A stretch of 64,000 nucleotides of DNA from Brachynemurus nebulosus. Taxonomy: Eukaryota; Arthropoda; Insecta; Neuroptera; Myrmeleontidae. Where the stretch lies: contig JAPWDM010000001.1 in the NCBI GenBank assembly GCA_035578155.1, positions 9,750,543 through 9,814,542 of the forward strand, written 5' to 3'. Shown here piece after piece: positions 37,719 to 48,864 of the stretch. Both the position numbers and the translations under genes were made by a program. Positions within the stretch are counted from its first letter, which is position 1. Every line of letters begins with the position of its first letter. The notes under the pieces are model-generated. The model made no database searches. It saw only the letters and a list, made by a program, of their open reading frames with translations, and was not told where the DNA came from.

Positions 37719-38405
37719 TTTTGGTATTTCTAGGTTTTAGGTTATAAATTATAACCTATGAATCTAAATTTCAAATCTTTCAACGTTGACAGTACGTAGC
37801 GACACTAGTTCCATTTCCACAGTACTAACGTATTTACCACGGAGTTATGGAGTAGTCCAAATAACGGTTTAAAATTGAGTTAAAAAAATTTAAAGCTATT
37901 ATAGTGACGTCTCTGTTCTTCTTAAGTGGACTACGCATAGTGATAACGACAACGATGTGTCGCCACCGTTCTCAGTTCCATAGAGAGGTAATAGAAGGTC
38001 AAAAAAATGTATTGAAGTTGGCTATCTTCCAGAAATAAAATTCTGGTTTACTTTATCTATGTACTAAACTACCGTAACTTGGGGTAAGATTGGCCCATGT
38101 TTTGCGTTTTTTTTTACGTAAATTGCCTTATATTTCTCATATATATTTAGGTAACTTCCTCTTACTATTAGCTATTAAACTCTGCATATTTCAAAGTATA
38201 CATTGACTAGTTATTAGAACTCAGAACTTATTTAATTTCTATTTTAAGATGTTCTGAAAATTTGGGACAATCTTGCCTTTATTTGGGGTAACATTGTCCC
38301 AAATACAAAATGTCATAGTAATTAATGCCAAATATTATTTGGAACAATGTTCGACATTTTTAATTGTGGTTGTACGTAAGTAGATAGTGTACAACATTTT
38401 AGGGA

Positions 38406-38760
38406 CAGGGCCCGCTCCAAAGGCGGGCAACCCGGGCATTTGTCCGGGGCGGCAAATTTTAAGGGCGGTATTTTTGTAAATTTTTGTAAAAAAGGGTGGC
38501 AATTTTTCAATTTTACGAGTAAAAAAAAGAGATTTGCTCGGGGTAGAAAATTTAAAGGGTGGTAATTTTGTAAAAAAGGGGCGTCATTTCACAGGTGACG
38601 AGCAAAAGAAAAAAAAAGGTCGCCGGTACAAAAAAAGAGAAAGGAGGGTGCGATTTTCACACCCAGCGACCAAAGTAAATGTCACTAATTTTCGTGCAGG
38701 GGCGGAATTATTCCCTCTTGCTCGGGGCGGCGTAAACGCTAGAGCAGGCGCTGTTAGGGA
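38406..38760. repeat. GC-richer hAT-like remnant nested in the 38072 element
   Basis: Begins CAGGGCCCGCTCCAAAGGCG and repeats GGGGCGGCAAATTTT-like and GGGCGGTATTTTTGTAA-like words. It is flanked by the host element's subterminal repeats on both sides. The overlapping frame at 38534-38773 is repeat read-through. Confidence 0.45.
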
Positions 38761-39027
38761 TCAAATAAAGTGATACTTGGAAAGTAAACTTTCCGCACGC
38801 AAATTGACAATCAAACACGCAAAATTTAATCAAAACACGCAAAGCCGCCTCCTGATTTTTCATTTAATAAATATTTTATAATTATTTCTATAGAAACCAC
38901 CAACAAAATAATTTAAACTCTTTTTTAATTCAAAAAAAAAAGACAAACACTCAATAATATTATTTTAAAAAGGAATAAAAAATAGTAATAATAATGGAAA
39001 AAAGTATGTGAAATTCGTAATAAAAAA

Positions 39028-39156
39028 TAGTATATGCAACTCGTGCAGGATTGTCGATTGCCCACTTGAGCGAATGAGCGCACTCACTACGATCGTGCGC
39101 TCAACTTCGCTCTCGTGGGCAATCGACAATTTCCCGCACTTATTGCATAATATACT
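39028..39156. repeat. Palindromic hairpin sequence
   Basis: Arms 39028-39065 and 39116-39156 share AGTATAT-TGCAA-TCGTGC and ATTGTCGATTGCCCAC inverted. The loop itself contains a second inverted pair (GAGCGCAC / GTGCGCTC), so the whole segment can fold as a two-tier cruciform. Confidence 0.7.
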
Positions 39157-39840
39157 GTTCTTTTAATGGAAATTAAAAAAAAAAAAAACAGGGTGGGTCA
39201 ATCTTGCTCCAATATTTGGACCAAAGTTACCCCAGCTTACAAAACACTTACCAATCAAAAATATTAAGTACTTCTGGATGTGTAAGCAAAAGTTGGTTTG
39301 CATCAAAACATTCACAAGAAGTAACGGTGAAGTTGGAGCAGCACTGAGTAGTGGCAAAAGATGGAATTAAATCAATCTTAGCATCCGAGTATAGTCAGTG
39401 CTGCTACCTGTCATTTACCACAAGAACCAAGTTGATAGCTGTATTTGCTAACTAATAGTAAATCAAACTGTCTTTTTCCAAGACTTGGATCAATCTTATC
39501 CCAAGTTACGGTATGTTGATAAAATTGAACATTATTTAGAATTATACCGTTTTTCGGAAAATCTGTAACAGATAGCGACACCTGTACCAGTGAATATATA
39601 CATATCACACAGTATTTTGAGCCGCCATATTGCAGAACGAGTTAACTCGTCTAATCATTTTAAGAGTTAAAAAATCATAATGATAAAATTATTGTGTAAA
39701 ATACTCCAAAAGGAAAAGATACTAAAATATAAAACTCAGCAAATAATGACAGCTTTATGAAAAGATTTTTAAAATCTTAAATTTACATTAGATGAAACTA
39801 AAAATTAATTCTCTGAAACAAAAAAATTCCAAATTTAACG

Positions 39841-39982
39841 TAAAAGCCCTTATACTCGAACGCCGTTCAATACTCGAACAGTTTTGATACTTATCGTTTT
39901 TTTTTTTCAGAAAAAACTTCATTAATATATAAAATATCAAAACTGCTCGAGTATTAAATCGCGTTCGAGTATAGGGGCTTTA
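39841..39982. mobile_element. Short palindromic MITE
   Basis: Inverted ends TAAAGCCC-TATACTCGAACG with continuing similarity (AATACTCGA-CAGTTTTGATA) leave almost no loop in a ~140-bp element. It lies in the GUF1-mtIF3 spacer. Confidence 0.75.
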
Positions 39983-40047
39983 ACCCTAACTCAACTTAAA
40001 CTACGACTTTAGAATGGTAAAGAAGTCCAGTGCTGGATTGGATTATA

Positions 40048-40322
40048 CCGTTTACATTATTCCAGTCATTCAATGGTCCATTCCAGTCATTTAATTACAT
40101 TACAAAAAGCAACAATGCTTGTTCACTGTTCAATGTTTCATCCAGCACTGGATAGACCGTCTACACTATTCCAGTGGCGCTGGAATGGGCTAGCTGGAAA
40201 GAAAAGTAGACCGTCAATCCAGTCACTGGACTGGATTGCTTACTGGAATGGGTATATTCCAGTGACATTCCAGCGCTAGTTTCGATCACTGGACTGGAAT
40301 GCTACTGGAATATTGTGAACGG
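40048..40322. mobile_element. MITE rich in CCAGT/ACTGG repeats
   Basis: Ends CCGTTTACATTATTCCAGT (40048) and (inverted) CCGTTCACAATATTCCAGTA near 40322 form imperfect inverted repeats. TCCAGT, CTGGAAT and GCTGGA words recur about a dozen times in both orientations. The target duplication is not certain. Confidence 0.5.
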
Positions 40323-40521
40323 GCTATTATAAAAATTTGATTGGAATGAAACGTTTAATTATTAATTTAAATATTTTTTAATGTATTCGCTGCGAGCATA
40401 ATAATAAGAGAATTTAACCAGTGCTACTGTTGGTACGGGTCAGTACCGGTAGCATTTAAGAAAAAAAATTAATATTTACCTATGTCAAATTACATAACTT
40501 TTATGCATAAATATGTGTATT

Positions 40522-40866
40522 TTAAAAAAAATTCCCCCAATTCGGTATACATCGTATACAGTATACGAACCTTCTCTCTAGAACATGGAAAGTGAGACAG
40601 GAATATATGAAAATGTCAAAAGCAAGCCAAATGTGATTCAAAACAATTGCAAGCGGCTTTGGCCGATTACGCCGATACGAATCGGCCCTGTTTCTTAAGT
40701 TTCTACTTGTACCCCTACCATCAACGTCATACTTTTCTTCACTATGTGTACTTCTTAGCTCCGTAGTTGTTACTCTTTTACATCGTTTTAAATCCACATT
40801 CTGTGGTACAGGTGGTACAGTTGGTTCTACTCGGAAATGAACGATAAACAGTTGGTAAACCTGCAT
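40522..40866 (-). CDS. Hypothetical open reading frame, 114 codons
   Basis: I do not recognise this protein. It is ATG-started, 188 bp upstream of the mtIF3 start and divergent from it. Its composition is more balanced than the AT-driven frames around it. An Arg/Glu/Thr-rich polar stretch (about residues 26-70) is followed by one hydrophobic segment (about 72-92, IVLNHIWLAFDIFIYSCLTF). No splice sites or polyadenylation signal were convincing. It could be the first exon of a host gene, a transcript from a shared promoter with mtIF3, or chance. Confidence 0.3.
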   Translation of the reverse strand: MQVYQLFIVHFRVEPTVPPVPQNVDLKRCKRVTTTELRSTHSEEKYDVDGRGTSRNLRNRADSYRRNRPKPLAIVLNHIWLAFDIFIYSCLTFHVLERRFVYCIRCIPNWGNFF

Positions 40867-41053
40867 AGTTCCGTTTCATTTGGCATCGTTAACTTTAACT
40901 TCAAGAAAGTCAAGGAATTTGCCATATTAAGTTTGTCGTTAAGCGTCCTTTCGCAAATTAAAATGTAAATTAATTTTATTATGTAAATGTGAGTGTTTAC
41001 TTTTTAAAATTTTTATTCCTTGTGTATTTTGTGGTTGTGTACTAAGATAGAAA

Positions 41054-44000
41054 ATGTCTCTACGTGTGTTACTTAGAAATTATTTATACATTCATAATGT
41101 GTATAAACTTTCTGATCCGATATTAAAATCAAATGTTTGTTTATCGGTATTGAATATTAACAATTATTCTACATTTAATATAAATAAACCATTTGAAAAT
41201 ACTGAAAATACGTCAGCACCGAGAAAAAAGACAACTCCAATTCCAAAAATAACGTTAATATTACCTGGAGATAATATTTCTGTTACTACGCTAGAAGAAG
41301 CACAGAAGATATCAAAACGGCGTGATTTAAAATTAGTTAAAGTTTTGGATTTAGATACAAAGACTGAGCGACCTGTTTATAAATTAATGACGGGCGCCGA
41401 ATATTTGGCTGAAGATTTAAAAAAACGTGCAGATAGAAAAACACAGAAAAACGAGTCATATATTAAGGGCGAGAAACTTCTTACGTTAAGTAGTCGAATT
41501 TCGGATCATGATCTTAATTCACGTATTCGAAACATTGAAAAATGGCTTACAAAATCTTACGAAGTTCGTGTTGTGATAAATGGTGAAGCGGATAATATGA
41601 CGAATGCGGTATGTACCTATTTAGAATAAAAAGTTTGTATAACGTATTGCAAATTTAGTTTCAGTTTAAGACACGTTAGAAATTTCCAATTAAAATTTTA
41701 TTATCCTAACATATTTTTGGTTTTAATGACAGTTATTTTTTTTTCTTTTGTTATTAATGCTAGGCTTTTGCTACATTAGTCATAACTTATTTTTTTTATG
41801 GGAGAAATTCCATTTTTATAAATTATAGCCTTAGGTTGATTTTTCTTTATTAAATTTTAATTCTTTTATTTTATTTTTTTTTTTTAATTATTCAATAAGT
41901 ATGCTTTTGGTTTATGCTGAATTGTGGTTATATAATTTGTCGTGATGCTTTTGGTGTTGATATGTCCAGATTTTTCGGGATTTATTTCGATATCGCGGCA
42001 AAATCTTTTGGGGCAGTTGTTATTATCACTTTTTCCTTTTTTGGGGCATGGGAGGGGGATTTGTAGAAAGATTTGTATGTGTGTAAAAAGTGTTCGAGTC
42101 TGTGTGTGGTTGACCACGTGACCAAGCCATATATGTAGTATAATGGGTATATAGCCAATCCCTATAAGAGGCAGTGGTTCCGATGAAGTGAGATGGATAG
42201 ACATTGGGTAGAGGCCGTAGAGGCACTTGAGTTGTTTTGCACAGGTACTTCAATTAGTGGCTTCAATAGATAAATTTTGCGCGTATTTTAAACTGATATA
42301 AGTTAAAAATTTGATGTGCAAATTTTTTTTTATTTGATAAAATTTAAAAGTGTAAAAACTGTATGTCAAACGCTGTAAGTAAATATAAAAGTATTTTTTA
42401 TATACCTACTTGAAAATTATTTTTATTTAATTTATTCAAAATTTTTTTATTTTCTTTTTTATCTAAATATAATTTCTTCATTTTATTAATGTTTACTGTT
42501 TATATTTTTGAAAATATACGTATTACCATATTTTTTTTTTTATTTATCATAGTCTATCATTATCATTATTTATTTTTTTTTTTTGGGTGGGGGGGGGGTC
42601 AACTTATTTAACATTATCATTAAAAAGACGTGAATAAAAGCTACAAACAACTAAATTACTAAAAATCACACCGAAACAATTTATATAAATATCATGGTGC
42701 CCACAGATTTTTAAATATATTCAACTAATAATTCCAGTTCCACCAAAATAGTCGCATTTGCGCAAAACGAACCAAGTTTCTCCAAAGAGAGAGCTAGAAC
42801 TTAACATTGTTGTGCCATGACGTTGGGACATGTTTTCATATCCAGATTGGCCATATATTTATTATACTACATATATGGACCAAGCATAATTTCCGCCATA
42901 TTTAATCCTTTCCTGCCCAACAGTTTTTTGGACCATAACTGCCCGACGATACTTGTCAGTACCAGAAGTTTTAGGTTATGTTATTTTAACAAATCATTAA
43001 TAATTCGTCTAAAATACTTGTTGATACTTCAGAGTACTATTTGGTCAACCAATTGAAATTATTTTTAATGGTTAGTGGTTTTTTTTTGACACTAATGCCA
43101 GCTTTAATCAAATTTTTGTACCTTCGAAATGTCTGATGACATTTCGATATTTTTAAACGGGTGCTAAATTGGCGGGTCGGTTAACTGGTATTCAAAAGTA
43201 CCATCAGGCAGGAAAGGGTTAAAATAAAATACCCTAAATTTTTGTTGTTGTTTTTTCTTTGTTATTTCTGTTTAAATTGCATGTTGTTAATTCGCGTTTT
43301 CAACTTTTAAGCTTTGCTAATTTTGGTAAATATTCTTATTAATATTATCTATTATGAACTTATGGTTCGTCTACACGACAACGATGTGCCTGCACCTTCA
43401 GTTTGTATAAATAAGTTTGTGCAGTTAACACAAAGTACGGTACGATGGCCACACACTAGCAGCATATCTGTGCAATTCTGTTTGTTTGCAATAGTCCTTA
43501 CGCTCCTTTCACATTATACGGTTTTTGCCGTATGGCAATAAAATCGTACGGTCTCATTTTTTTAGTGGAGTGAAGAAGAGCATTGGACCTTTCACATTAC
43601 ACGGTCACGGCAAAATGCCGTTGCCGTGCCGTGTAGCAGCCGTCTCTTGCCACTGGACTTGACGGTTGCAGTACGGCGTTTTTAAATCAGTAGTGTATGT
43701 AATTAAATGGATGTTTTCACATTAGACGGTTTTTTAACGTACGACAGTAACATTATTTTGTTGAATTTCATGTTAATTATTAATTTTGTTTGTGAAATGG
43801 ATGAAATTAATGTTGAATATGATAACCAACATTTTAATAGATTGTATATAATTTCGAAATTGTGTTTTAACGTTTTGACGAATCCTTAAGTTCGCCAAGT
43901 AATTAATCAGAGGAGATGTAATTAATTAATTACATCCGAAATAGTTGAAAAATTTATTTTCGTCATTTTTCAGGTCTTCAAAGAGTGTGATAATAAATAA

Positions 44001-46797
44001 TCCTACTTTCTGTTTCCTCTGATTTATAGAATTAACTTTAATCACATTTGTTACTTGTATAATGTTGCAAATCAAATGAAGATGTACAGTTTACAATGGC
44101 AAAAAACCGTGCAATGTGAAAGCAGCAATATCACGGTAAAAAGTCGTACGGTTTTTTACTGTACGGCAAAAACCGTACGGTCTCATTTTTTTAGTGGAGT
44201 GAAGAAGAGCATTGGACCTTTCACATTACACGGTCACGGCAAAATGCCGTTGCTGTGCCGTGTAGCAGCCGTTTCCATTTAATTACATACACAGTAGTGT
44301 ATGTAATTAAATGGATTCTTTCACATTAGACGGTTTTTTAACGTACGGCATTAACAATATTTTGTTGAATTTCATGTTAATAATAATTATTAATTTTATT
44401 TGTGAAATGGATGAAAATAATGTTGAATGTAATAACCAGTATTTTAATAGATTGTATGTAATTTCGAAATTGTGTGTTTTGATGTTAAGTTCGCCAAGAA
44501 ATTAATCAGAAGAGTATAAACATCCGCAAATAGTTGAAAAACGTATTTCCGTCATTTTTCAGGTTTTCAAAGAGTGCGATAATAAATAATCCTACTTTCT
44601 ATTTCCTCTGATTTATAGAATTAACTTTAATCACACTTGTTACTTGTATGATGTTGCAAATCAAATGAAGGTATTCAGTTTACAACGGCAAAAAACCGTG
44701 CTGTGTGAAAGCAACAATATCACAGCAAAAAATCGTACGGTTTTTTCCCCATACGGCGAAAATCGTTTAATGTGAAAGGAGCGTTAGAGTATTTACACTA
44801 TGATTTGTATATGACTGCGGCTAAAGCGCGGCTTGAGCACTGTCCACACACATAAGTAACACTGTGTAAACTTGATTTGCACAAGTAAAATCTTCATTCT
44901 TCAGCAGTGCGACGTTTACGCAAGCCGCACCAATGGGTTTGTACGAGATATAGTTTTTCCGTCCATACGTGCATGTTTACTTGCACAAACTGGTTTGCAC
45001 AAAAGGAAGTTGGTGGTAAAGCTTAAGCGTGTGGATGGACCTTTAGTTTTTAAGTACAGTCAGTCATATTGGTAATGTTAAAATGGCAGAAAAAAATTTT
45101 TTTTTCTTTCTTTTATATATAAGCGAAGGATTTAAAAGAAATAAAGGCAAAATAATATAATGATTAATTCGCTCAAAATGTCCAGTTTACCTTTCTTTAT
45201 ATAAATTAAGTTCCAGTACTCTCAAATACAAATTCTAGTTCGTTTGGTGTTATATTTTACACTTGCTGCCCAGTTGCTGATTTTAGCTTTTGAAAAGTCT
45301 GAAATCGATTCTTAAAAATACTGATTTTATTCGTCCAAACAAATAGTAATCTAGTGTAGGGAGACCTGGATTACGAGAAGGCTAAATTAACCAAAACAAT
45401 TAACAAAATATATTTATTATACTTGAAATTACTTCACTCGTTATCTAACAATCTTCTAAATTTTCTACACCTCAAAAGAGTTAGGACATAGCTTTCGTGA
45501 TATTCCTTCATATCTAAACATTAGCATAAAATGTACTCAGGGTTGCCAGATCATATTTCTATGAATTCCCCACATTAGCTTTGTTTTTTCGTCAAAAAGG
45601 CACCATTTCAGAAAATTTTCGCCAAAAATTGTAATCAATAGATTTTATTCAAAAATTTTTATAGTAGTTATTTCAAGTTAAAAAAAGATCTTTTTTTTTG
45701 TTATCTTAAAATAAAATGTCATTGCAAGTTAGTATACTGAAGTAGAATACTGCTTTTAAAAATAATTTAACGACAAACATGATTATCATTTTTAAAAAGC
45801 GGCAGTTTAAATATCTAATATTTTAATATTTTTAATGCATTAAATCATAAATTGTATGGTAAATACAAGTATGATCGGCGACTACATCTTTTTGGTCAAA
45901 AAATAGTTTTGACAATGACAGAGCTTTCTGGTGGAGTTTTATTTATCATGAAGATTTTTTACCAAATAATTTTTTGAAATCTAAAAACCAGAACGAAACC
46001 AATTAGAGGCACTAAATATTGTTCAGCGTATTCAGTTCAGTACCTAATTCTGCTATGAAGTCATCGAAAAGGTGAAAAAAATCAATTACAGTTGACAAAA
46101 TAGAATGAATAAAATACGAATTTTATGGAAGGAATATTGTTTACTAAAATTTCAAATGATGAAATTATAACTAAACACAAAGTAAGATTAAACATTTTTA
46201 GAAATGTCTTTTAATCAAGTGAATTAAAGGCATCCAGTACCTTAGATGTTCTTAACTTATTCGCTACCGTTCGAAGCGTGTAGAGGACGTTTTTAATTTG
46301 TTAGTATACTACTATAAATGAAAGAGAAGACATCAGGGAGTCTAACATTATGATAACAAGGACAGCAAGTTTATATGCGGATCTATGTACTTTATTTTTA
46401 TTTTCATCGGAAATTACAACATCTGTAAAAATAACGAAGAAATAAAAAAAATTAGAAAAATTACAATTCCTCAAAATTAACCTATAAAAAAAAAATTATT
46501 GCAAAAAATTTCTCCGTAGATTTCATTTCCCCAAATTTTCACCTTAAATAATTTTTTTCTCCAAAATTGCGAAAAAATTCCCCAATCTGGCAACCCTGAA
46601 TGTACTATACTAATATTTATTATATATACATTTTTTATTCTAATTTTTCTTTTTCTTTGTTTTAGGAAGCCATTTATGAAAAATTAGAAAAAAGTTTGAA
46701 TACCAAAGGAAGATTCCTTCAAAAGCGACAAAAAGGCAGTGATATTCGTTTTCAAATTCTTCCCCCGAAACGTGAAAAAAATGAAAATACGTTATGA
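41054..46797 (+). CDS. mIF3: Mitochondrial translation initiation factor IF-3, 2 exons
   Basis: IF3 binds the small mitoribosomal subunit, keeps the large subunit off and proofreads start-codon selection. Exon 1 is 41054-41608 (185 codons, phase 0, donor GTATGT). Exon 2 is 46666-46797 (43 codons plus TGA) after a TTTTCTTTGTTTTAG acceptor. The 228-residue product has a basic/hydrophobic mitochondrial leader (MSLRVLLRNYLYIHNVYKL). An IF3 N-terminal domain follows (about 66-120, with LEEAQKISKRRDLKLVKV and the PVYKLM block). Then come a charged linker and the C-terminal domain (about 138-222, with ISDHDLNSRIRNIEKWLTK and GRFLQKRQKG). An AATAAA sits at 46848-46853, 51 bp after the stop. The single 5.06-kb intron carries several transposons. 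Metazoan mtIF3 is poorly conserved, but the two-domain order is clear. Confidence 0.88.
42906..43218. mobile_element. piggyBac-type MITE (TTAA flanked)
   Basis: Ends TCCTTTCCTGCC and (inverted) CCCTTTCCTGCC lie between TTAA copies (42902-42905, 43219-43222). The TTAACCCTTT format is common for piggyBac-derived MITEs. It is 313 bp with no coding capacity. Confidence 0.7.
43501..44783. mobile_element. Harbinger-type element with internal tandem duplication
   Basis: Inverted ends CGCTCCTTTCACATTATACG and (reverse of right) CGCTCCTTTCACATTAAACG are flanked by TTA (43498-43500, 44784-44786). The interior is two ~650-bp direct copies: 43540-44150 matches 44170-44780. Each carries ACCTTTCACATTACACGGTC, a TACGG-rich palindromic area, and a short frame (43707-43889, 44311-44505) containing MDE-NVE-NQ-FNRLY. 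That frame may be the start of a lost MADF-like or transposase gene; this is inference. Confidence 0.8.
45538..46598. mobile_element. hAT-type non-autonomous element
   Basis: Ends CAGGGTTGCCAGAT and its inverted copy ATCTGGCAACCCTG. Flanked by a perfect 8-bp duplication AATGTACT (45530-45537, 46599-46606). The 1061-bp AT-rich interior has no transposase frame. It ends only 67 bp upstream of the mtIF3 exon 2 acceptor. Confidence 0.9.
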
Positions 46798-48223
46798 CAG
46801 TTAAAGAAATATCAAGTAGTTGTTACGTCGGTGTGTGCTTTGTTTTTAATAAAATACTATTTGTGGTATAATTTCGTCTACAAACGAAAGAATGAACGTA
46901 ATCTAAATAAAGATAACGAAATACAACGTAACATGTCCTAAATAAAGACATCAAAAATGCTATGATCACAGTTATATATTTTAGAACGTTTTGTAATAAA
47001 ATGTTAATGTTATATTTTATTTTTTTATCCCATTCTAAGTTAAATGATGGATTGATTTAGTTTTCGATTAGTTTTGAAGTTACCTTAATTCGTTGTCGAG
47101 TTACCGAAATTTTGGAGTATTTTCAAAATATGCGCCAGTTTTATTGAAGAATCAAATTTAACAGTGATTTGTGATTGAAAACACATTTATTAGATATATC
47201 ATGTTCATTTATGGACTGAAAGTTTCAACTGATCAGATCAAACATTTAAGGATGATGTGCGGATGCTTATTCAAACATTAAGAGCACTAAATGCTCTTAA
47301 TGTTTGAATATAGGTCGTAATTAGCCCGAAAGTTAAAAAATTTCAACAAATTTGTTGCGAAGTCGTTACACTGTTTTTACACTATTTTTAAAATATGTGC
47401 TTGTGTGTGTGTGTGTGTACGTTCGTACGTATCTAGGTTTTTTTCCTACAAGAGGTCGTTTTTTTCCTACAAGAGGTCGTTTTTTTCCTCGAATAAAATT
47501 TGGAAATGAGTTGTATGTAATGGGGTTTACCAAATCTTCTCTTAAAATCTTCGCTTAAAATTATACGAACATTTTATTTTGTCGAATTCAGTTGTTTCAG
47601 AAATTATCATCTCATCAATTAAAATAATACAATATTTTTCTCATGAAGATTTAAAGCAGCGGCAGATAAAATATTGAAATATTTGCAATTAGTAAATACA
47701 AACAAAATTTAATTTTCAGTATGTAATTACATGGTAATGGATAATTTGTTTTTCTCTTAAAAATTGGTAAGCTTTTAAATTACAATCCCACAAACTAAAA
47801 GCTTCTGTTAGCTCTTCGCTTTTTTACTTACATTTTTTTTTTAAATAAAATTAAATTAATTTGATTTTGCGAAAATATTCCAGAAATTTTTGTCTTGTCT
47901 TCATTTCCGTTATTTTGTTCTTTTAACTGTTTCCTTAAACTTTTATTTTCCATTTTCGACCTTTTAAAACTATACATTTCAAGTTTGTCGTCATTTTAGT
48001 TGATGCTAGCATATTTGCAACTTGTAATGGTGTAGCTAATTCATTAAAAAAATTTTTCGTTTTACAATTAGACATAAAAATTGTTTTAATGGCTTCATTT
48101 TGGAAATGATTTGAGACATATTATTAAAATCAAAACTGTCATCTGATTTTTCACAGATTTCCAACCACATAGACATTCTTCATCCTTTTTTGGAAATCGA
48201 AAATAGCTAACCTCTTTATCAGG
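46798..48223. other. Region downstream of mtIF3, small repeats only
   Basis: Contains a perfect 19-bp-arm hairpin (47268-47310), a short GT run (47402-47418), and 2.5 tandem copies of a 21-bp TTTTTTTCCTACAAGAGGTCG unit (about 47439-47490). At 47990-48190 the minus strand has short interrupted frames (LATPLQVANMLAST, SMWLEICEKSDD) that could be a decayed element gene. I cannot assign them. Confidence 0.4.
47268..47310. repeat. Perfect short hairpin
   Basis: TATTCAAACATTAAGAGCA and its exact reverse complement are separated by 5 bases (CTAAA). It lies 470 bp after the mtIF3 stop. Confidence 0.85.
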
Positions 48224-48510
48224 TCAGTCCACCATAAGTTCCTGCGTACTTAGTACATATAAAAAAAAAACTAATATATATTTATTTAATCAATTATGTA
48301 TTTGTCATCATTATCTACAACTAACTGCCATCGATTTGGTTATGTGTATGTGTCTTATATGTAAACTTCTGGTTTGAGGTCAAAATATTTCGATACTTCA
48401 TTTCTCAGTTCTTCAGTTTAATTGATTTTTTTTTTTGTGTATTAAAGTTCTGTAGACCTCGAAATAAATAGTAGTCACTTGGTGCGATATTCCTTAATTT
48501 TAAGGAATTT
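48224..48510 (-). pseudogene. Mariner transposase C-terminal remnant
   Basis: The minus strand reads IAPSDYYLFRGLQNF, the mariner signature around the third catalytic Asp (usually LAPSDYHLF). After a frameshift it continues with ELRNEVSKYFDLKPEVYI and the WQLVVDNDD-like tail. Stops interrupt it. CAGTCCACCATAAGTTCCTG at 48226 resembles the mariner terminal repeat, so this is the 3' end of a broken element. The N-terminal DNA-binding part is missing. Confidence 0.7.
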
Positions 48511-48656
48511 GGGGATAATACATAATTACAAAGAAAATTTCCCGGAAGGTAAAGTATTATATTGGAGGTATTTAGGACCCTAAATCTGAAATTAAAGCCA
48601 TTTTTGTCTATCAACTTTAGTAAGAAAAGTTGACCACCTACCACATAAAGAATATT

Positions 48657-48842
48657 TAATTTTTTAAAACAGTTAAAAATAATTTCAGACACCAACAGTA
48701 ATTTACCATAATATGCATATCCCATTTACTTTTATACGCGATGGTACGAATTTCTTGGTAAAATCTTTTTCCCTGTTCATCACTAAAATGGTCGAAATAT
48801 TCAGGGAATTGATCCAGATGAATGTAAATAGTGAAGTTTGAT
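48657..48842 (-). pseudogene. Fragment of an arthropod repeat-family protein (DEQG-RF-QEI motif)
   Basis: A 60-codon stretch reads HLDQFPEYFDHFSDEQGKRF, then YQEIRTI, then KWDMHIMVNYCWCLK. This matches the C-terminal pattern FPENLG-SDEQGERFHQDI...MMADYCW of an unnamed protein family repeated in many arthropod and cnidarian genomes. Only this tail remains, and it runs straight into mariner remnant sequence. The function of the family is not known to me. Confidence 0.55.
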
Positions 48843-48864
48843 GCTCATCTACAGCCAATCCGTA

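Larger units (their letters stand above)
38072..39511. mobile_element. pogo/mariner-type element with nested insertion
   Basis: Inverted ends CCGTAACTTGGGGTAAGATT and (reverse of right) CCGTAACTTGGGATAAGATT. TA flanks both sides (38070-38071, 39512-39513). GGGGTAACATTGTCCC-like words recur inside both ends (38250-38310, 39190-39240). It hosts a GC-richer hAT remnant (38406-38760) and a palindrome (39028-39156). It lies between GUF1 and mtIF3. Confidence 0.8.
41609..46665. other. mtIF3 intron (5.1 kb), transposon-filled
   Basis: It contains the TTAA element at 42906-43218, the Harbinger element at 43501-44783 and the hAT element at 45538-46598. A T(n)G(n) homopolymer junction lies at 42570-42598. 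GGTTCGTCTACACGAC at ~43363 and GTGTGGATGGACC at ~45030 may be worn ends of an older element around the Harbinger insertion. No gene lies inside. Confidence 0.5.

Noticed and set aside
38534..38773. 79-codon basic frame
   Set aside because: Lies wholly in a GC-richer repeat remnant nested in the 38072 element.
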